Positions 8,838-17,145 of a DNA stretch of 64,000 nucleotides are shown here, piece after piece (position 1 is the first letter of the stretch; every line of letters begins with the position of its first letter). Location: assembly GCA_023386365.1 (NCBI GenBank), contig JAEWJX010000118.1:1-64000 (forward strand), in the 5' to 3' direction. The stretch is from Actinomycetes bacterium (GTDB lineage: Bacteria; Actinomycetota; Actinomycetes; Actinomycetales; Microbacteriaceae). The notes beneath the pieces were generated by a model that saw only the letters and a list, made by a program, of their open reading frames with translations, ran no database searches and was not told where the DNA came from. The position numbers and the translations under genes are program-made.

Positions 8838-9483
8838 ACCGACCCGCGTCGTCCTCGTCGACGACCACCCCGTCTACCGCGACGGGCTGTCGATGCTGCT
8901 CGAATCCATCGATGAGGTGGAGGTGGTGGGGGTCGCCGACGACGGCGCCACCGCCCTCGACGTGGTCGGCGCGGTCGACCCGGATGTGGTGGTGATGGAT
9001 GTGCAGATGCCGAACCTCGACGGCATCGCCGCCACCCGCGAACTCACCGCACGGCATCCGCACCTCGCCGTCGTCGTGTTGACGATGTCGGAGGACGACG
9101 AGACGGTGTTCTCGGCGATGCGCGCCGGAGCCCGCGGCTACCTGGTGAAGGGATCGAGCCAGCACGAGATCGTGCGCGCCATCCGCTCGGTGGACTCCGG
9201 TGAGCTGGTGTTCGGCGCGGCCGTCGCGAAACGGGTGGCCGCGTACTTCGCGGGTCGGGTGCCGAGCGCTGACGCGCCCGCATTCCCGCAGCTCACGGAA
9301 CGCGAGCGCGAGGTGCTGGATCTGCTCGCCGCCGGACGCTCCAACCCGCAGATCGCCGCCAGCCTGTACCTGTCGCCGAAGACGGTGCGCAACAACGTGT
9401 CGAACATCTTCGCGAAGCTGCAGGTGGCGGACCGCGCAGAGGCGATCGTGCGCGCCCGCGACGCGGGACTCGGCCGGGGCTGA
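8827..9483 (+). CDS. response regulator, NarL/LuxR family
   Basis: 218-residue cytosolic transcription factor. The receiver domain has the acidic pair in VLVDDHP, phosphoacceptor D58 in VVMDVQMPN, the conserved T/S in VLTMSEDD and the K in YLVKGSS. The C-terminal LuxR helix-turn-helix begins at LTEREREVLDLLAAG, with recognition-helix residues in SPKTVRNNVSNIFAKL. It overlaps the 3' end of the kinase gene by 11 bp. The repeated CGGGAC half-sites before the kinase gene and before the following membrane-protein gene suggest autoregulation and one local target. Confidence 0.93.
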   Translation: MTTEPTRVVLVDDHPVYRDGLSMLLESIDEVEVVGVADDGATALDVVGAVDPDVVVMDVQMPNLDGIAATRELTARHPHLAVVVLTMSEDDETVFSAMRAGARGYLVKGSSQHEIVRAIRSVDSGELVFGAAVAKRVAAYFAGRVPSADAPAFPQLTEREREVLDLLAAGRSNPQIAASLYLSPKTVRNNVSNIFAKLQVADRAEAIVRARDAGLGRG

Positions 9484-9489
9484 CGGCAG

Positions 9490-9543
9490 GTCCCGCGAGA
9501 CGGCGGGACAAACGCGGGACCCGGCTCCCTGCCGGCCCGGGAC
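9490..9543. promoter_or_regulatory. CGGGAC/GTCCCG repeats before the membrane protein gene
   Basis: GTCCCG (9490-9495) faces CGGGAC (9504-9509) across 8 nt. Two more direct CGGGAC copies follow at 9515-9520 and 9538-9543. These match the half-sites before the kinase gene (6657-6685), which suggests that the response regulator controls the next gene. Confidence 0.6.
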
Positions 9544-9601
9544 CGCCGCCCCCGAGTGTGGAGGCACACACCACCACACCCACACTCGGAAGGCACCACC
9601 C

Positions 9602-10342
9602 ATGAACAACCCCACACCTGCATCCGCTGTCACCGTCGACGGCGACGTGTCGGTCGCCGAGGCGTCGAGCCTCGAAGCCGCCGCAACGGAGGGCCGCAAG
9701 CGTCAGCGCGCCGCCCTCGGACCGTTCCAGCCGCACCTGCTGGAACGCATCGGCGGCGTCGGCCTCATCCTCGGCCCCGTGCTCCACGCGGCCGGCATGC
9801 TCACCTCCCCGGCGCAGACGGAGCCCGGCACCGCCGGCTACATCGCTTCACTCGCCGCCGACCCGGGACTCAGCATCCTGTCGGCGAACCTGCTGCACTA
9901 CGGCTGGGTGGCGTTCGCGATCGGCGCGGTCGCCGGACGCGGGCTGCTGCGGGGACCGCGCGGACGCATCTGGTTGCCGCTTGCCGCCGTGATGCTGCTG
10001 ATCGGTTCCATCCAGATGTCGGGCCTGCTGCTGTCGGACTGGTTCCTGATCAGCGCCGGCAACACGCTCACCATGGACCAGGCCGTGCTGATGGACACCA
10101 CCGCCAAGGAGTGGACGGTCGGCATCTGGCAGATGTCGGGCATGATCGGCGGCCTCGGCGGCCTGATGGCCTACTCGCTGGGCCTCGCCCGCGCCGGCGT
10201 CGTGTCGTGGTGGATCGCCCCGTTCGGCGGTCTCGCCTGGTTCGTGCCGATGTTCCTCAGCGGCCCGTTCGCACCCGTGCTGGTGCTGCTGTTCTTCGCA
10301 CCGTTCATCATCGCGGGGGTGCGCCTGCTCAGCGCCCGCTGA
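9602..10342 (+). CDS. membrane protein, probable target of the two-component system
   Basis: 246-residue integral membrane protein of unknown function with an acidic and alanine-rich N-terminal tail of about 45 residues. About six hydrophobic segments follow, with conserved-looking glycines (LGPVLHAAG, GMIGGLGG). GGAAGG lies about 8 nt before the ATG. The upstream half-sites match those before the sensor kinase, so it is probably part of the same regulon, as an effector or feedback partner. I do not recognise the family by motif. The gene ends in front of a strong hairpin that separates it from the convergent ppk2. Confidence 0.75.
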   Translation: MNNPTPASAVTVDGDVSVAEASSLEAAATEGRKRQRAALGPFQPHLLERIGGVGLILGPVLHAAGMLTSPAQTEPGTAGYIASLAADPGLSILSANLLHYGWVAFAIGAVAGRGLLRGPRGRIWLPLAAVMLLIGSIQMSGLLLSDWFLISAGNTLTMDQAVLMDTTAKEWTVGIWQMSGMIGGLGGLMAYSLGLARAGVVSWWIAPFGGLAWFVPMFLSGPFAPVLVLLFFAPFIIAGVRLLSAR

Positions 10343-10359
10343 TCATCCGCGAACTCTCC

Positions 10360-10395
10360 GAGGCGTCGCGCATCCCACCGGATGTGCGGCGCCTC
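10360..10395. terminator. bidirectional hairpin terminator
   Basis: A 16-bp stem (10360-10375 with 10380-10395, two G-U pairs) closes on a 4-nt loop CACC. It lies between the convergent membrane-protein and ppk2 genes and reads as a hairpin on both strands. There is no T-run, as is usual for actinobacterial terminators. Confidence 0.7.
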
Positions 10396-10409
10396 GTTCG
10401 CGTGTCGCG

Positions 10410-11252
10410 TCAGGGAACGGTCTCGGCCTCGAGTCGCGCCCGTTGCTGCGCCACGTCGAAATCGGCGGGCGGCCAGTCCTGGCCGAGCGAGCGCAGCGCA
10501 TCCGCCACCAGCTCGGCGATCGCGAGGCGCGCGAACCATTTGTGGTTCGCCGGCACCACATGCCAGGGGGCCTCCGGCGTCGAGGTGCGTTCGAGCGCCA
10601 CCTGGTACGCAGCCTGGTACTCGTTCCACAGCGCGCGTTCGTCGATGTCGCCCGGGTTGAACTTCCAGTACTTGTCGGGTCGGTCGAGACGTTCGGTGAG
10701 GCGGTCGTGCTGCTCGTCGGCCGAGATGTGCAGCATCGCCTTCACGATGACGGTTCCGGATGCGGTCACCCGCTTCTCGAAGTCGACGATCGCGCCGTAG
10801 CGCCGCTCGATCTCGTCGGCATCCGCCAGCGCGCGCACGCGACCGATCAGCACATCCTCGTAGTGCGAACGGTCGAACACGCCCAACATCCCGCCCTCGG
10901 GAAGCTCGCGCTCCACACGCCACAGGAAGTCGTGCGCCAACTCCTCGGCGGTGGGCTTCTTGAACGCGTGGATGTGCACACCCTGCACGTCCACCGCCCC
11001 GACGACGTGCCGCACGATGCCGCCCTTGCCTGCCGTGTCCATGCCCTGCAGCACCAGCAGCACACTGCGCGGGTCGTGCTCCTTGTTGGCGAACAGCAGC
11101 TCCTGCAGTTTCTGCAGTTCGGCCTCCGCCGCCGACAGAGCCTTCTCGCCGTCCCTCTTGCTGCCGAGGAACCCGGGCGTCGATGCGGGGTCGAGGTCGG
11201 CGAGGCGGAAACCCTCACCGACCCGCAGGTGCGAGGCGAGGTCGAGGCTCAT
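10410..11252 (-). CDS. ppk2: polyphosphate kinase 2 family protein
   Basis: Cytosolic enzyme that transfers phosphate between polyphosphate and nucleotides. The 280-residue single-domain protein has the PPK2 Walker A (G70-M-D-T-A-G-K-G-G78) and Walker B (D127-R-S-H-Y-E-D133) motifs and the lid basic residues. Length and order match class I/III PPK2 enzymes, which phosphorylate NDPs or NMPs; which class this one is cannot be decided by eye. The start is ATG with TAGCGT six bases upstream (11259-11264 on this strand), so a leaderless mRNA is likely. It is separated by 9 bp from the upstream menD gene on the same strand. Confidence 0.9.
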   Translation of the reverse strand: MSLDLASHLRVGEGFRLADLDPASTPGFLGSKRDGEKALSAAEAELQKLQELLFANKEHDPRSVLLVLQGMDTAGKGGIVRHVVGAVDVQGVHIHAFKKPTAEELAHDFLWRVERELPEGGMLGVFDRSHYEDVLIGRVRALADADEIERRYGAIVDFEKRVTASGTVIVKAMLHISADEQHDRLTERLDRPDKYWKFNPGDIDERALWNEYQAAYQVALERTSTPEAPWHVVPANHKWFARLAIAELVADALRSLGQDWPPADFDVAQQRARLEAETVP

Positions 11253-11261
11253 GCGGCCACG

Positions 11262-12920
11262 CTAGCGATCGAGGGCGACTTCCACGAGCACCCGGCCGGC
11301 GGATGCGGTGAGCGCCCCGTCCAGCTGGCCCGCCTCGGTGACCGAACGGTACTCCCACCCGTACGCGGCGGCGAGGGATGCGAGGTCGACCGTCTGCGGG
11401 GTGAGCAGCACGCGGTCGGCGAGCGCCGGGTCGGCCGACCGGGCCACCTCGAGCCCGTCGAAGATGGTGCCACCGTGGTCGTTGCCCACGACGAGCTGCA
11501 GGCGCGGCCACTCCTCCCCGGCCCCACCGAGCAGCGAGCCGACGTCGTGCAGCAGGGTCAGGTCGCCGATGAGCACACGCGTGATGCCGGGCCGGGTCTC
11601 GTCGCGCTGGGCCGCGAGGGCGATGCCGGTCGCGGTGGCGATGGTGCCGTCGATGCCGGCCAGCCCGCGGTTGGCGTGCACCCGGATGCGCTTGCCGGTG
11701 GCCACCTTGTCGAGTTCCCGGATGAGCCGCGACGCCCCCACCACGAGCCGGTCGTGCGGCCAGGTGGCGTTCCACACCGCCTCGACGAGCTTGCGCCGCG
11801 TCACCGGCGCCCGCATCCGCCCCAACTGCTCGCGGGCGAACGCGGCACGCTCGGCGTAGTCGGTGCCGATCGACGAGACGCTGCCCTCGTCCTCGTCGAG
11901 CAGCAGGCGCGAGGCGTGCGCCCACCGACGCGGCCACGACGGGTCGGGCTCGACGGAGGTGTCGACGACGATGCGGTCGGCGAACCGCGCGGCACGGCGG
12001 CCCGGGTTGTAGTCGTCGAGGCCGGGCGTACGCACGACGATCGTCTCCACCCCGCGCCGCTCGATGAGCGCCGGAACCTCACGGGTGAGCGTCGGGTGCC
12101 CGAACACGATGACGCGCTCCACGCGGTCGCCGAACCCGGCCGCGCCGAGCAGCTCCCTGTACGCGGGCACCAGGTTCGGCCCGAACCGGGCGCCGCTCGA
12201 CACCTCGGCAAGCAGCGGCGCACCCAGCTCGCGGGCGACGCGCTCGGCATCCTCGCCCGCACCGGCACCCGCCACCACCACGGTGCCGGGGCGCGGCGCC
12301 AGCTCGACCACGTCATCCGACGCCACCACGGCGGGCGCCCACTCGCCGGGCTCCACATCCGGAAGCAGCACCGCCGACGACAGCGGCTCCCGGAACGCCA
12401 GGTTCACGTGACGCGGACCCCGGATGCCGTCGAGCACCTCCGCGGCGAGCGCGTCGGCCGCCTGCTCCTCACCGTCGGCGCCCGTCGGGGCGGGCACATC
12501 CCACGAATGCGGCGCGACATCGCGGAAGATCCCCGCCTGCCGGGTGGTCTGGTTGGCTCCGACGCCGCGCAGCTCCTCGGGCCGGTCGGCGCTCACGACG
12601 AGCAGCGGCACCCCCGAATGCGCGGCCTCCAGCACCGCCGGGTGCAGGTTGCCGACGGCGGTTCCGGAGGTGGTGATGACGACGGCCGGCACCCCCGACT
12701 CGACGGCGAGCCCCAGCGCCAGGAATCCCGCCGAACGCTCATCGATACGCACATGGAGGGCGAGCAGACCCGCCTGCTCGAAGCGGGCGGCCGCCAGAGC
12801 GAGAGCCTGCGACCGCGAACCCGGGCACACCACCACATCCGTCACCCCACGGGCGACGAGGCCGGCGAGCAGGGCGGTGGCGTAGACGCTCGACGGAGCG
12901 CCGGCCGCAGGGGGCGTCAC
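11262..12920 (-). CDS. menD: SEPHCHC synthase (2-succinyl-5-enolpyruvyl-6-hydroxy-3-cyclohexene-1-carboxylate synthase)
   Basis: Thiamine-diphosphate enzyme that adds a 2-oxoglutarate-derived succinyl unit to isochorismate in menaquinone synthesis. The 552-residue protein starts with the family's VVVCPGSRSQ, has the ThDP-activating glutamate in the RIDERSAGF segment, and carries the ThDP-binding GDLTLLHD...NDHGG region near the C-terminus. The GTG start overlaps the stop of the upstream PLDc_N gene by 4 bp (GTGA), so it is translated by coupling from the promoter at about 13280. Confidence 0.95.
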   Translation of the reverse strand: MTPPAAGAPSSVYATALLAGLVARGVTDVVVCPGSRSQALALAAARFEQAGLLALHVRIDERSAGFLALGLAVESGVPAVVITTSGTAVGNLHPAVLEAAHSGVPLLVVSADRPEELRGVGANQTTRQAGIFRDVAPHSWDVPAPTGADGEEQAADALAAEVLDGIRGPRHVNLAFREPLSSAVLLPDVEPGEWAPAVVASDDVVELAPRPGTVVVAGAGAGEDAERVARELGAPLLAEVSSGARFGPNLVPAYRELLGAAGFGDRVERVIVFGHPTLTREVPALIERRGVETIVVRTPGLDDYNPGRRAARFADRIVVDTSVEPDPSWPRRWAHASRLLLDEDEGSVSSIGTDYAERAAFAREQLGRMRAPVTRRKLVEAVWNATWPHDRLVVGASRLIRELDKVATGKRIRVHANRGLAGIDGTIATATGIALAAQRDETRPGITRVLIGDLTLLHDVGSLLGGAGEEWPRLQLVVGNDHGGTIFDGLEVARSADPALADRVLLTPQTVDLASLAAAYGWEYRSVTEAGQLDGALTASAGRVLVEVALDR

Positions 12921-13270
12921 GGCTTCGTCGTGTCGTCGTCGGGGTCGTTGTCGAGCTCGGACAGCTGCTGCTCGAGGTCGCGGATGCGCTGCTCCTGCTG
13001 CTTCTCGTCGGCGATGCGGCGCAAGAACTCCGGGTCGTCGTCGGGAGCGACCGGGCCGGAACGGCGCACGTTGCGGCGGTCGAGACGCTCACGGCCGAGG
13101 GTGAACCACAGGATCGGGCCGATGATCACGATGAACACGATCAGGACCACCCAGAGCGGCTTCGGGAGCGCGCGGACCCGCGAAGGGTCGATGCGGATCA
13201 CGTCGACGAGCGCGGCGACGAGCAGCACGATCATGATGATGAACGGCAGGTATCGCAGCAGGGCGGCCAT
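12917..13270 (-). CDS. PLDc_N domain membrane protein
   Basis: 117-residue protein with two membrane helices (about residues 6-26 and 40-60) of the short phospholipase-D-nuclease N-terminal type, followed by a charged coiled-coil-like tail (about 85-110) rich in E, Q and D. There is no catalytic HKD motif, so it is not a phospholipase. It is the first gene of the menD operon, with a 4-bp overlap to menD. A TAGAAT box lies 6 nt upstream of its ATG. Such proteins are commonly found beside men genes in this family; the role is unknown. Confidence 0.8.
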   Translation of the reverse strand: MAALLRYLPFIIMIVLLVAALVDVIRIDPSRVRALPKPLWVVLIVFIVIIGPILWFTLGRERLDRRNVRRSGPVAPDDDPEFLRRIADEKQQEQRIRDLEQQLSELDNDPDDDTTKP

Positions 13271-13323
13271 GCCACAATTCTAGGCCGCGCGAGCGTTCAG
13301 GGTGGCCGACCTAGACTGGCCGG
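13271..13323. promoter_or_regulatory. divergent leaderless promoters
   Basis: 53 bp between the PLDc_N-menD operon (leftward) and the DUF4229 gene (rightward). On the minus strand TAGAAT (13277-13282) is 6 nt from the ATG. On the plus strand TAGACT (13312-13317) is 6 nt from the GTG at 13324. Both predict mRNAs beginning at the start codon. Confidence 0.6.
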
Positions 13324-13596
13324 GTGCCCGCCTGGATCCCCTACACACTGCTGCGCCTCGCCCTCTTCGGGGGCACGTTCGCGCTGCTGATGGTGCTGGG
13401 CCTCGACTACTGGTGGGCGGCGATCGCGGCCGCCGTCGTCGGGCTCACCGTGTCGTACATCTTCTTCCCGACACTGCGTAACCGCGTCTCGACCGAGCTG
13501 GCCGAGAGCCGCGCACGCCGCGCGGGCGCCGACACCGCGTCACCTGTCGTCACCGATGAACGTGGCGTCGACGAGCAGGCCGAAGACCGCGACTGA
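13324..13596 (+). CDS. DUF4229 family membrane protein
   Basis: 90-residue protein with two membrane helices (about 8-26 and 31-52) and a charged cytoplasmic tail (RNRVSTELAESRARR and following). It matches the actinobacterial DUF4229 pattern of a short two-helix protein that sits near menaquinone genes. TAGACT lies 6 nt before the GTG start, so the mRNA is probably leaderless. It converges on menA with 6 bp between the stops. Function unknown. Confidence 0.8.
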   Translation: MPAWIPYTLLRLALFGGTFALLMVLGLDYWWAAIAAAVVGLTVSYIFFPTLRNRVSTELAESRARRAGADTASPVVTDERGVDEQAEDRD

Positions 13597-13602
13597 ACCG
13601 GC

Positions 13603-14658
13603 TCAGCTGAGCAGCTCGGTACCCGACTCCAGCGCCAGCGCCAGCACCGCGCCCAGCCCCACCTCGAACGCGAGCGCCGCGAACAGGGTGAGCTTCAAGG
13701 CAGTCACGTACTCGCGGGGGTTGCGCGCCGTCGCCACGATCAGCACCGCGGGCGCCACCGCCAGCAGGGCGAAGTACACGTAGCCGGCATTCGCGTAGAA
13801 GATCACGTAGAACACGAGCAGCGCGAACGGCAGCAGCGCCAGCACACCGAACAGGATGCGCGATCCGACGTTGCCGAGCAGCACCGCCACCGTGCGCTTG
13901 CCGGCGAGGCGGTCCTGCTCACGGTCGCGCAGGTTGTTGACGTGCAGCACGGCAGCCGCGAAGAGACCCGCGATGACGCCGCCGATCCACGCCTCGATGT
14001 TGACCGTGTCGACCTGCACGAACGTGGTGCCGGCGACCGCGACGATGCCGAAGAAGAGGAACACGGCGACCTCGCCGAGCGCCGCATACCCGTACGGGCG
14101 CTTGCCGCCGGTGTAGAACCAGGCGGCGGCGATCGCCACCGCGCCGACCGCCAGCAGCCACCAGTGCTGCGAGAGCACCACGAGCGTCAGACCTGCGCCC
14201 GCGGCGAGGCCGAAGAACACGAGCGCCACGGTGAGCACCTGGCGCGGCTTCGCGCGACCCGAGCCGACGAGACGTGCGGGGCCCACCCGGTGGGCGTCGG
14301 TGCCGCGGATGCCGTCGGAGTAGTCGTTCGCGTAGTTCACGCCGATCTGCAGCAGCACCGCCACCGCGAGGCACAGCAGGGCGCGCACCCAGTGGTCCCA
14401 CCACACGTTCATCAGCAGCGCCGCCGCACCCGTACCGAGCGCGACCGGACCCACCGCGAGCGCGAGGGTCTGCGGGCGCGCGGCCGAGATCCAGGTGCCG
14501 AGGGTCGCCGGGCGCTCCTCAGCCGGCGGGCGACCGCCGGGACGGCCGCTCTTGCCCTGGTGCTTCGTCTTCGCGCTCTTCGACGACTTCGCCTTGCCGG
14601 GAGCCGTGCCCTTGGCACGGTCGAGGGCCGACGGGTCGAAACGTTGCTGCTTTGCCAC
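13603..14658 (-). CDS. menA: 1,4-dihydroxy-2-naphthoate polyprenyltransferase
   Basis: Integral membrane prenyltransferase (UbiA superfamily) that joins DHNA to the polyprenyl chain. The 351-residue protein has about eight to nine membrane helices and both aspartate motifs: NDYSDGIRGTD in the first half and NLRDREQDRLAGKRT in the second. An unusual basic, low-complexity N-terminal extension of about 50 residues (K/S/A/G/P-rich) precedes the first helix. The GTG start at 14658 has TAGGCT six bases upstream. The first well-conserved stretch, WISAARPQTL, begins at about residue 56, so a shorter start is possible but no better codon is evident. Confidence 0.93.
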   Translation of the reverse strand: MAKQQRFDPSALDRAKGTAPGKAKSSKSAKTKHQGKSGRPGGRPPAEERPATLGTWISAARPQTLALAVGPVALGTGAAALLMNVWWDHWVRALLCLAVAVLLQIGVNYANDYSDGIRGTDAHRVGPARLVGSGRAKPRQVLTVALVFFGLAAGAGLTLVVLSQHWWLLAVGAVAIAAAWFYTGGKRPYGYAALGEVAVFLFFGIVAVAGTTFVQVDTVNIEAWIGGVIAGLFAAAVLHVNNLRDREQDRLAGKRTVAVLLGNVGSRILFGVLALLPFALLVFYVIFYANAGYVYFALLAVAPAVLIVATARNPREYVTALKLTLFAALAFEVGLGAVLALALESGTELLS

Positions 14659-14667
14659 GGAGGCAGC

Positions 14668-15804
14668 CTACTGAGAATCCTTAAGCGCTCCTGCCAGCCG
14701 GGCGGCCTCGCGCCGGTCGACCTTGCCGTTCGGGAGCAGCGGCAGCGCCGCCACCCGCACCACGCGCTCCGGCCGGCCCACCGCACCCAGCGCATCCGCC
14801 GCCGCCGCGAGCGCCGCCGCGTCGTCGACAGCAGGTCCCGCGGCGACCGCCACCGGACGCTCGCCCCACCGCTCGTGCGGGACGGCGACGACCACCACAT
14901 CCGTGAACCCCGGCCGTGTGCGCAAGGTCTCCTCGATGGCCGACAGCGCCACCTTCAGCCCGCCGGAGACGATCACATCGTCGGCGCGGCCCAGCACCCG
15001 CAGCACCTCGCCGTCCCACTCCCCCGCGTCGGCGGTGCGGAACCAGCGCGCGCCGTCGGCCTCCACGAAACGCTCGCCGGTGAGCCGCGGGTCGTCCAGG
15101 TAGCCGTCGGCGAGCGTCGGCCCCGCCAACTGCACCTCGCCGTCGTACACACGCACGTGCGTTGTGCCGATCGGGCGGCCGTCGTAGACGCATCCGCCGC
15201 TCGTCTCGCTCGACCCGTAGCTGCGCACCACCCGGATGCCGGCCTCCCGCGCCCGGGCGGCGAGCGCCGCCGGGGTGGCCTGACCGCCCACCAGCACCGC
15301 CTGGAAACCCCGGAGGGTGTCGCGTGCCGCCGGGTCGTCGAGCAGGGTCGCCAGCTGCGCCGGCACGAGGGCCGTCGCCCGCTCCGGCACCACCAACCGT
15401 GCGGCAGCCGCCACGAACGCCTCCGCACTGAACGTGTCGGCCTCCACCGCCACCGGGTCGAGCTGCGCACACAACGACCGCGCCAACACGTTGAGCCCTG
15501 CGATGTAGTTCACCGGCAGTGCCAGCACCCACTGCGCGGGGCCACCCAACGCCGACTCGCTCGCCGCCGCCGACGCGAGCACCGCATCCGCAGGCAGCAC
15601 CACCCGCTTCGGTCGGCCCGTGCTGCCACTCGTCTCCACCACGAGACCCACATGCTGCGACACTTCGGCGGGCGGCGGGGTCGCATCCGCACCGGGCGCA
15701 CCCGACGCGACGAACAGCGCCGGCCCGCCGGCGAACGCCGAGCGCAACGCCTCGAGCACCACGGCGGGACCCGCCGACGCGGGAACGCGCGCGAGCGACC
15801 TCAT
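14668..15804 (-). CDS. menE: o-succinylbenzoate-CoA ligase
   Basis: Acyl-CoA synthetase family enzyme that activates o-succinylbenzoate with ATP and CoA. The 378-residue protein is short for the superfamily, as actinobacterial MenE proteins are. It has the P-loop TSGSTGRPKRV, the YGSSETSGG motif, the ADAGEW hinge-preceding aspartate and the C-terminal lysine in LPNGKVDRR. I start it at ATG 15804, 4 bp after the menB stop, and reject a longer reading to 15915 that would lie inside menB. It is co-transcribed with menB. Confidence 0.93.
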   Translation of the reverse strand: MRSLARVPASAGPAVVLEALRSAFAGGPALFVASGAPGADATPPPAEVSQHVGLVVETSGSTGRPKRVVLPADAVLASAAASESALGGPAQWVLALPVNYIAGLNVLARSLCAQLDPVAVEADTFSAEAFVAAAARLVVPERATALVPAQLATLLDDPAARDTLRGFQAVLVGGQATPAALAARAREAGIRVVRSYGSSETSGGCVYDGRPIGTTHVRVYDGEVQLAGPTLADGYLDDPRLTGERFVEADGARWFRTADAGEWDGEVLRVLGRADDVIVSGGLKVALSAIEETLRTRPGFTDVVVVAVPHERWGERPVAVAAGPAVDDAAALAAAADALGAVGRPERVVRVAALPLLPNGKVDRREAARLAGALKDSQ

Positions 15805-15808
15805 CGGC

Positions 15809-16696
15809 TCAGAAATGCCACGGGTACGGACCCCAGTCGGGGTCGCGCTTCTCGAGGAACGCGTCGCGACCCTCGGCCGCCTCGTCGGTGCCGTACGCGA
15901 GACGTGTGGCCTCACCGGCGAACACCTGCTGACCCACCATCCCGTCGTCGACCGCGTTCATCGCGAACTTCAGCATCCGGATCGCGGTGGGACTCTTGCC
16001 CAGGATCGTCTGCGCCCACGCCACACCGGTCGACTCCAGCTCGGCGTGCGGGACGACCGCGTTCACCGCACCCATTTCGTAGGCGCGCTGCGCGTCGTAC
16101 TCGTCGGCCAGGAAGAACACCTCACGCGCGAACTTCTGCCCCACCTGCCGGGCGAAGTAGGCGCTGCCGTAGCCGGCGTCGAACGAGCCGACATCCGCAT
16201 CGGTCTGCTTGAAGCGGGCGTGCTCACGGCTCGCGATGGTGAGGTCGCACACCACGTGCAGCGAATGCCCGCCGCCGGCCGCCCACCCGGGCACCAGCGC
16301 GATCACCACCTTCGGCATGAACCGGATCAGCCGCTGCACCTCGAGGATGTGCAGCCGGCCGACGCCCGCGCCCCCCTCGCCCGCGTACTCGTAGCCCGAC
16401 CTGCCGCGGATGCGCTGGTCACCACCCGAACTGAACGCCCAGCCGCCGTCCTTCGGGCTGGGTCCGTTGCCGGTGAGCAGCACCACCCCCACCCGCGGGT
16501 TCTGGCGGGCGTCGTCGAGGGCGCGGGCCAACTCGTCGACCGTCTGCGGGCGGAACGCGTTACGCACCTCGGGCCGGTTGAACGCGACCCGCGCGATGCG
16601 CCCCGACACATCGAGGTGGTAGGTGACGTCGGTCAGATCCTCGAAACCGGAGACCTCACGCCACACGTCGGCGTCGAACAGTTCGGAGACCGTCAC
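15809..16696 (-). CDS. menB: 1,4-dihydroxy-2-naphthoyl-CoA synthase
   Basis: Crotonase-fold enzyme that cyclises o-succinylbenzoyl-CoA to DHNA-CoA. The 295-residue protein has the oxyanion-hole segment SSGGDQR, the VPGWAAGGGHSL loop, the DADVGSFDAGYGS signature and the C-terminal PDWGPYPWHF shared by MenB proteins. The GTG start at 16696 overlaps the stop of the upstream small membrane gene by 4 bp (GTGA). Order in this operon: small membrane protein, menB, menE. Confidence 0.96.
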   Translation of the reverse strand: MTVSELFDADVWREVSGFEDLTDVTYHLDVSGRIARVAFNRPEVRNAFRPQTVDELARALDDARQNPRVGVVLLTGNGPSPKDGGWAFSSGGDQRIRGRSGYEYAGEGGAGVGRLHILEVQRLIRFMPKVVIALVPGWAAGGGHSLHVVCDLTIASREHARFKQTDADVGSFDAGYGSAYFARQVGQKFAREVFFLADEYDAQRAYEMGAVNAVVPHAELESTGVAWAQTILGKSPTAIRMLKFAMNAVDDGMVGQQVFAGEATRLAYGTDEAAEGRDAFLEKRDPDWGPYPWHF

Positions 16697-17085
16697 AGCA
16701 CACCCACCGAACCGAGGATGTAGGTGAGCACCACCGGGTTCAGCAGCACGCCGACCGCGATCGCGGCGATGCCCCACCCGCGACCCCAGTTGCCGATCAC
16801 GGCGACCGCGCCGCCCACCACCGCGATGCCGCTGAGCAGCACCGCCGAGATGCTGAGCCCCACACCGACCTCGAACATCCCGTTCGACAACGCCACCAGA
16901 CCGAACGCCCAGGTCAGCACCATCAGGATCGCGATGCCGCCCGCGAACGCCCCCGGCCAGCGGTGTCGGCGCTTCGCGTGCTCGTCGGGGTGGTCGTGGT
17001 CGGACGCGTGGCGCGGCTCCGTGCCGTCGACCTCCCCGTCGCCGGCGTCGGCACCACCGTCGAAGATCCGCAGCCCGTCGCTCAC
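16693..17085 (-). CDS. small membrane protein with His/Asp-rich N-terminus
   Basis: 130-residue protein with a polar N-terminal part of about 45 residues that is rich in H, D, E and R (HASDHDHPDEH), then three membrane helices containing small-residue repeats (GIAVVGGAVAVIGNWGRGWG). The family is not recognised; it resembles DUF4190-like proteins. It leads the menB-menE operon, with TAGGGT (17092-17097 on this strand) six bases before the GTG start. The histidine cluster could bind metal, but this is speculation. Confidence 0.7.
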   Translation of the reverse strand: MSDGLRIFDGGADAGDGEVDGTEPRHASDHDHPDEHAKRRHRWPGAFAGGIAILMVLTWAFGLVALSNGMFEVGVGLSISAVLLSGIAVVGGAVAVIGNWGRGWGIAAIAVGVLLNPVVLTYILGSVGVL

Positions 17086-17145
17086 GTTCCCACCCTAGAC
17101 GCGCGCATCCCCCGCAGAAGGCAGGAATGAGGGGAGGATGGGGGC

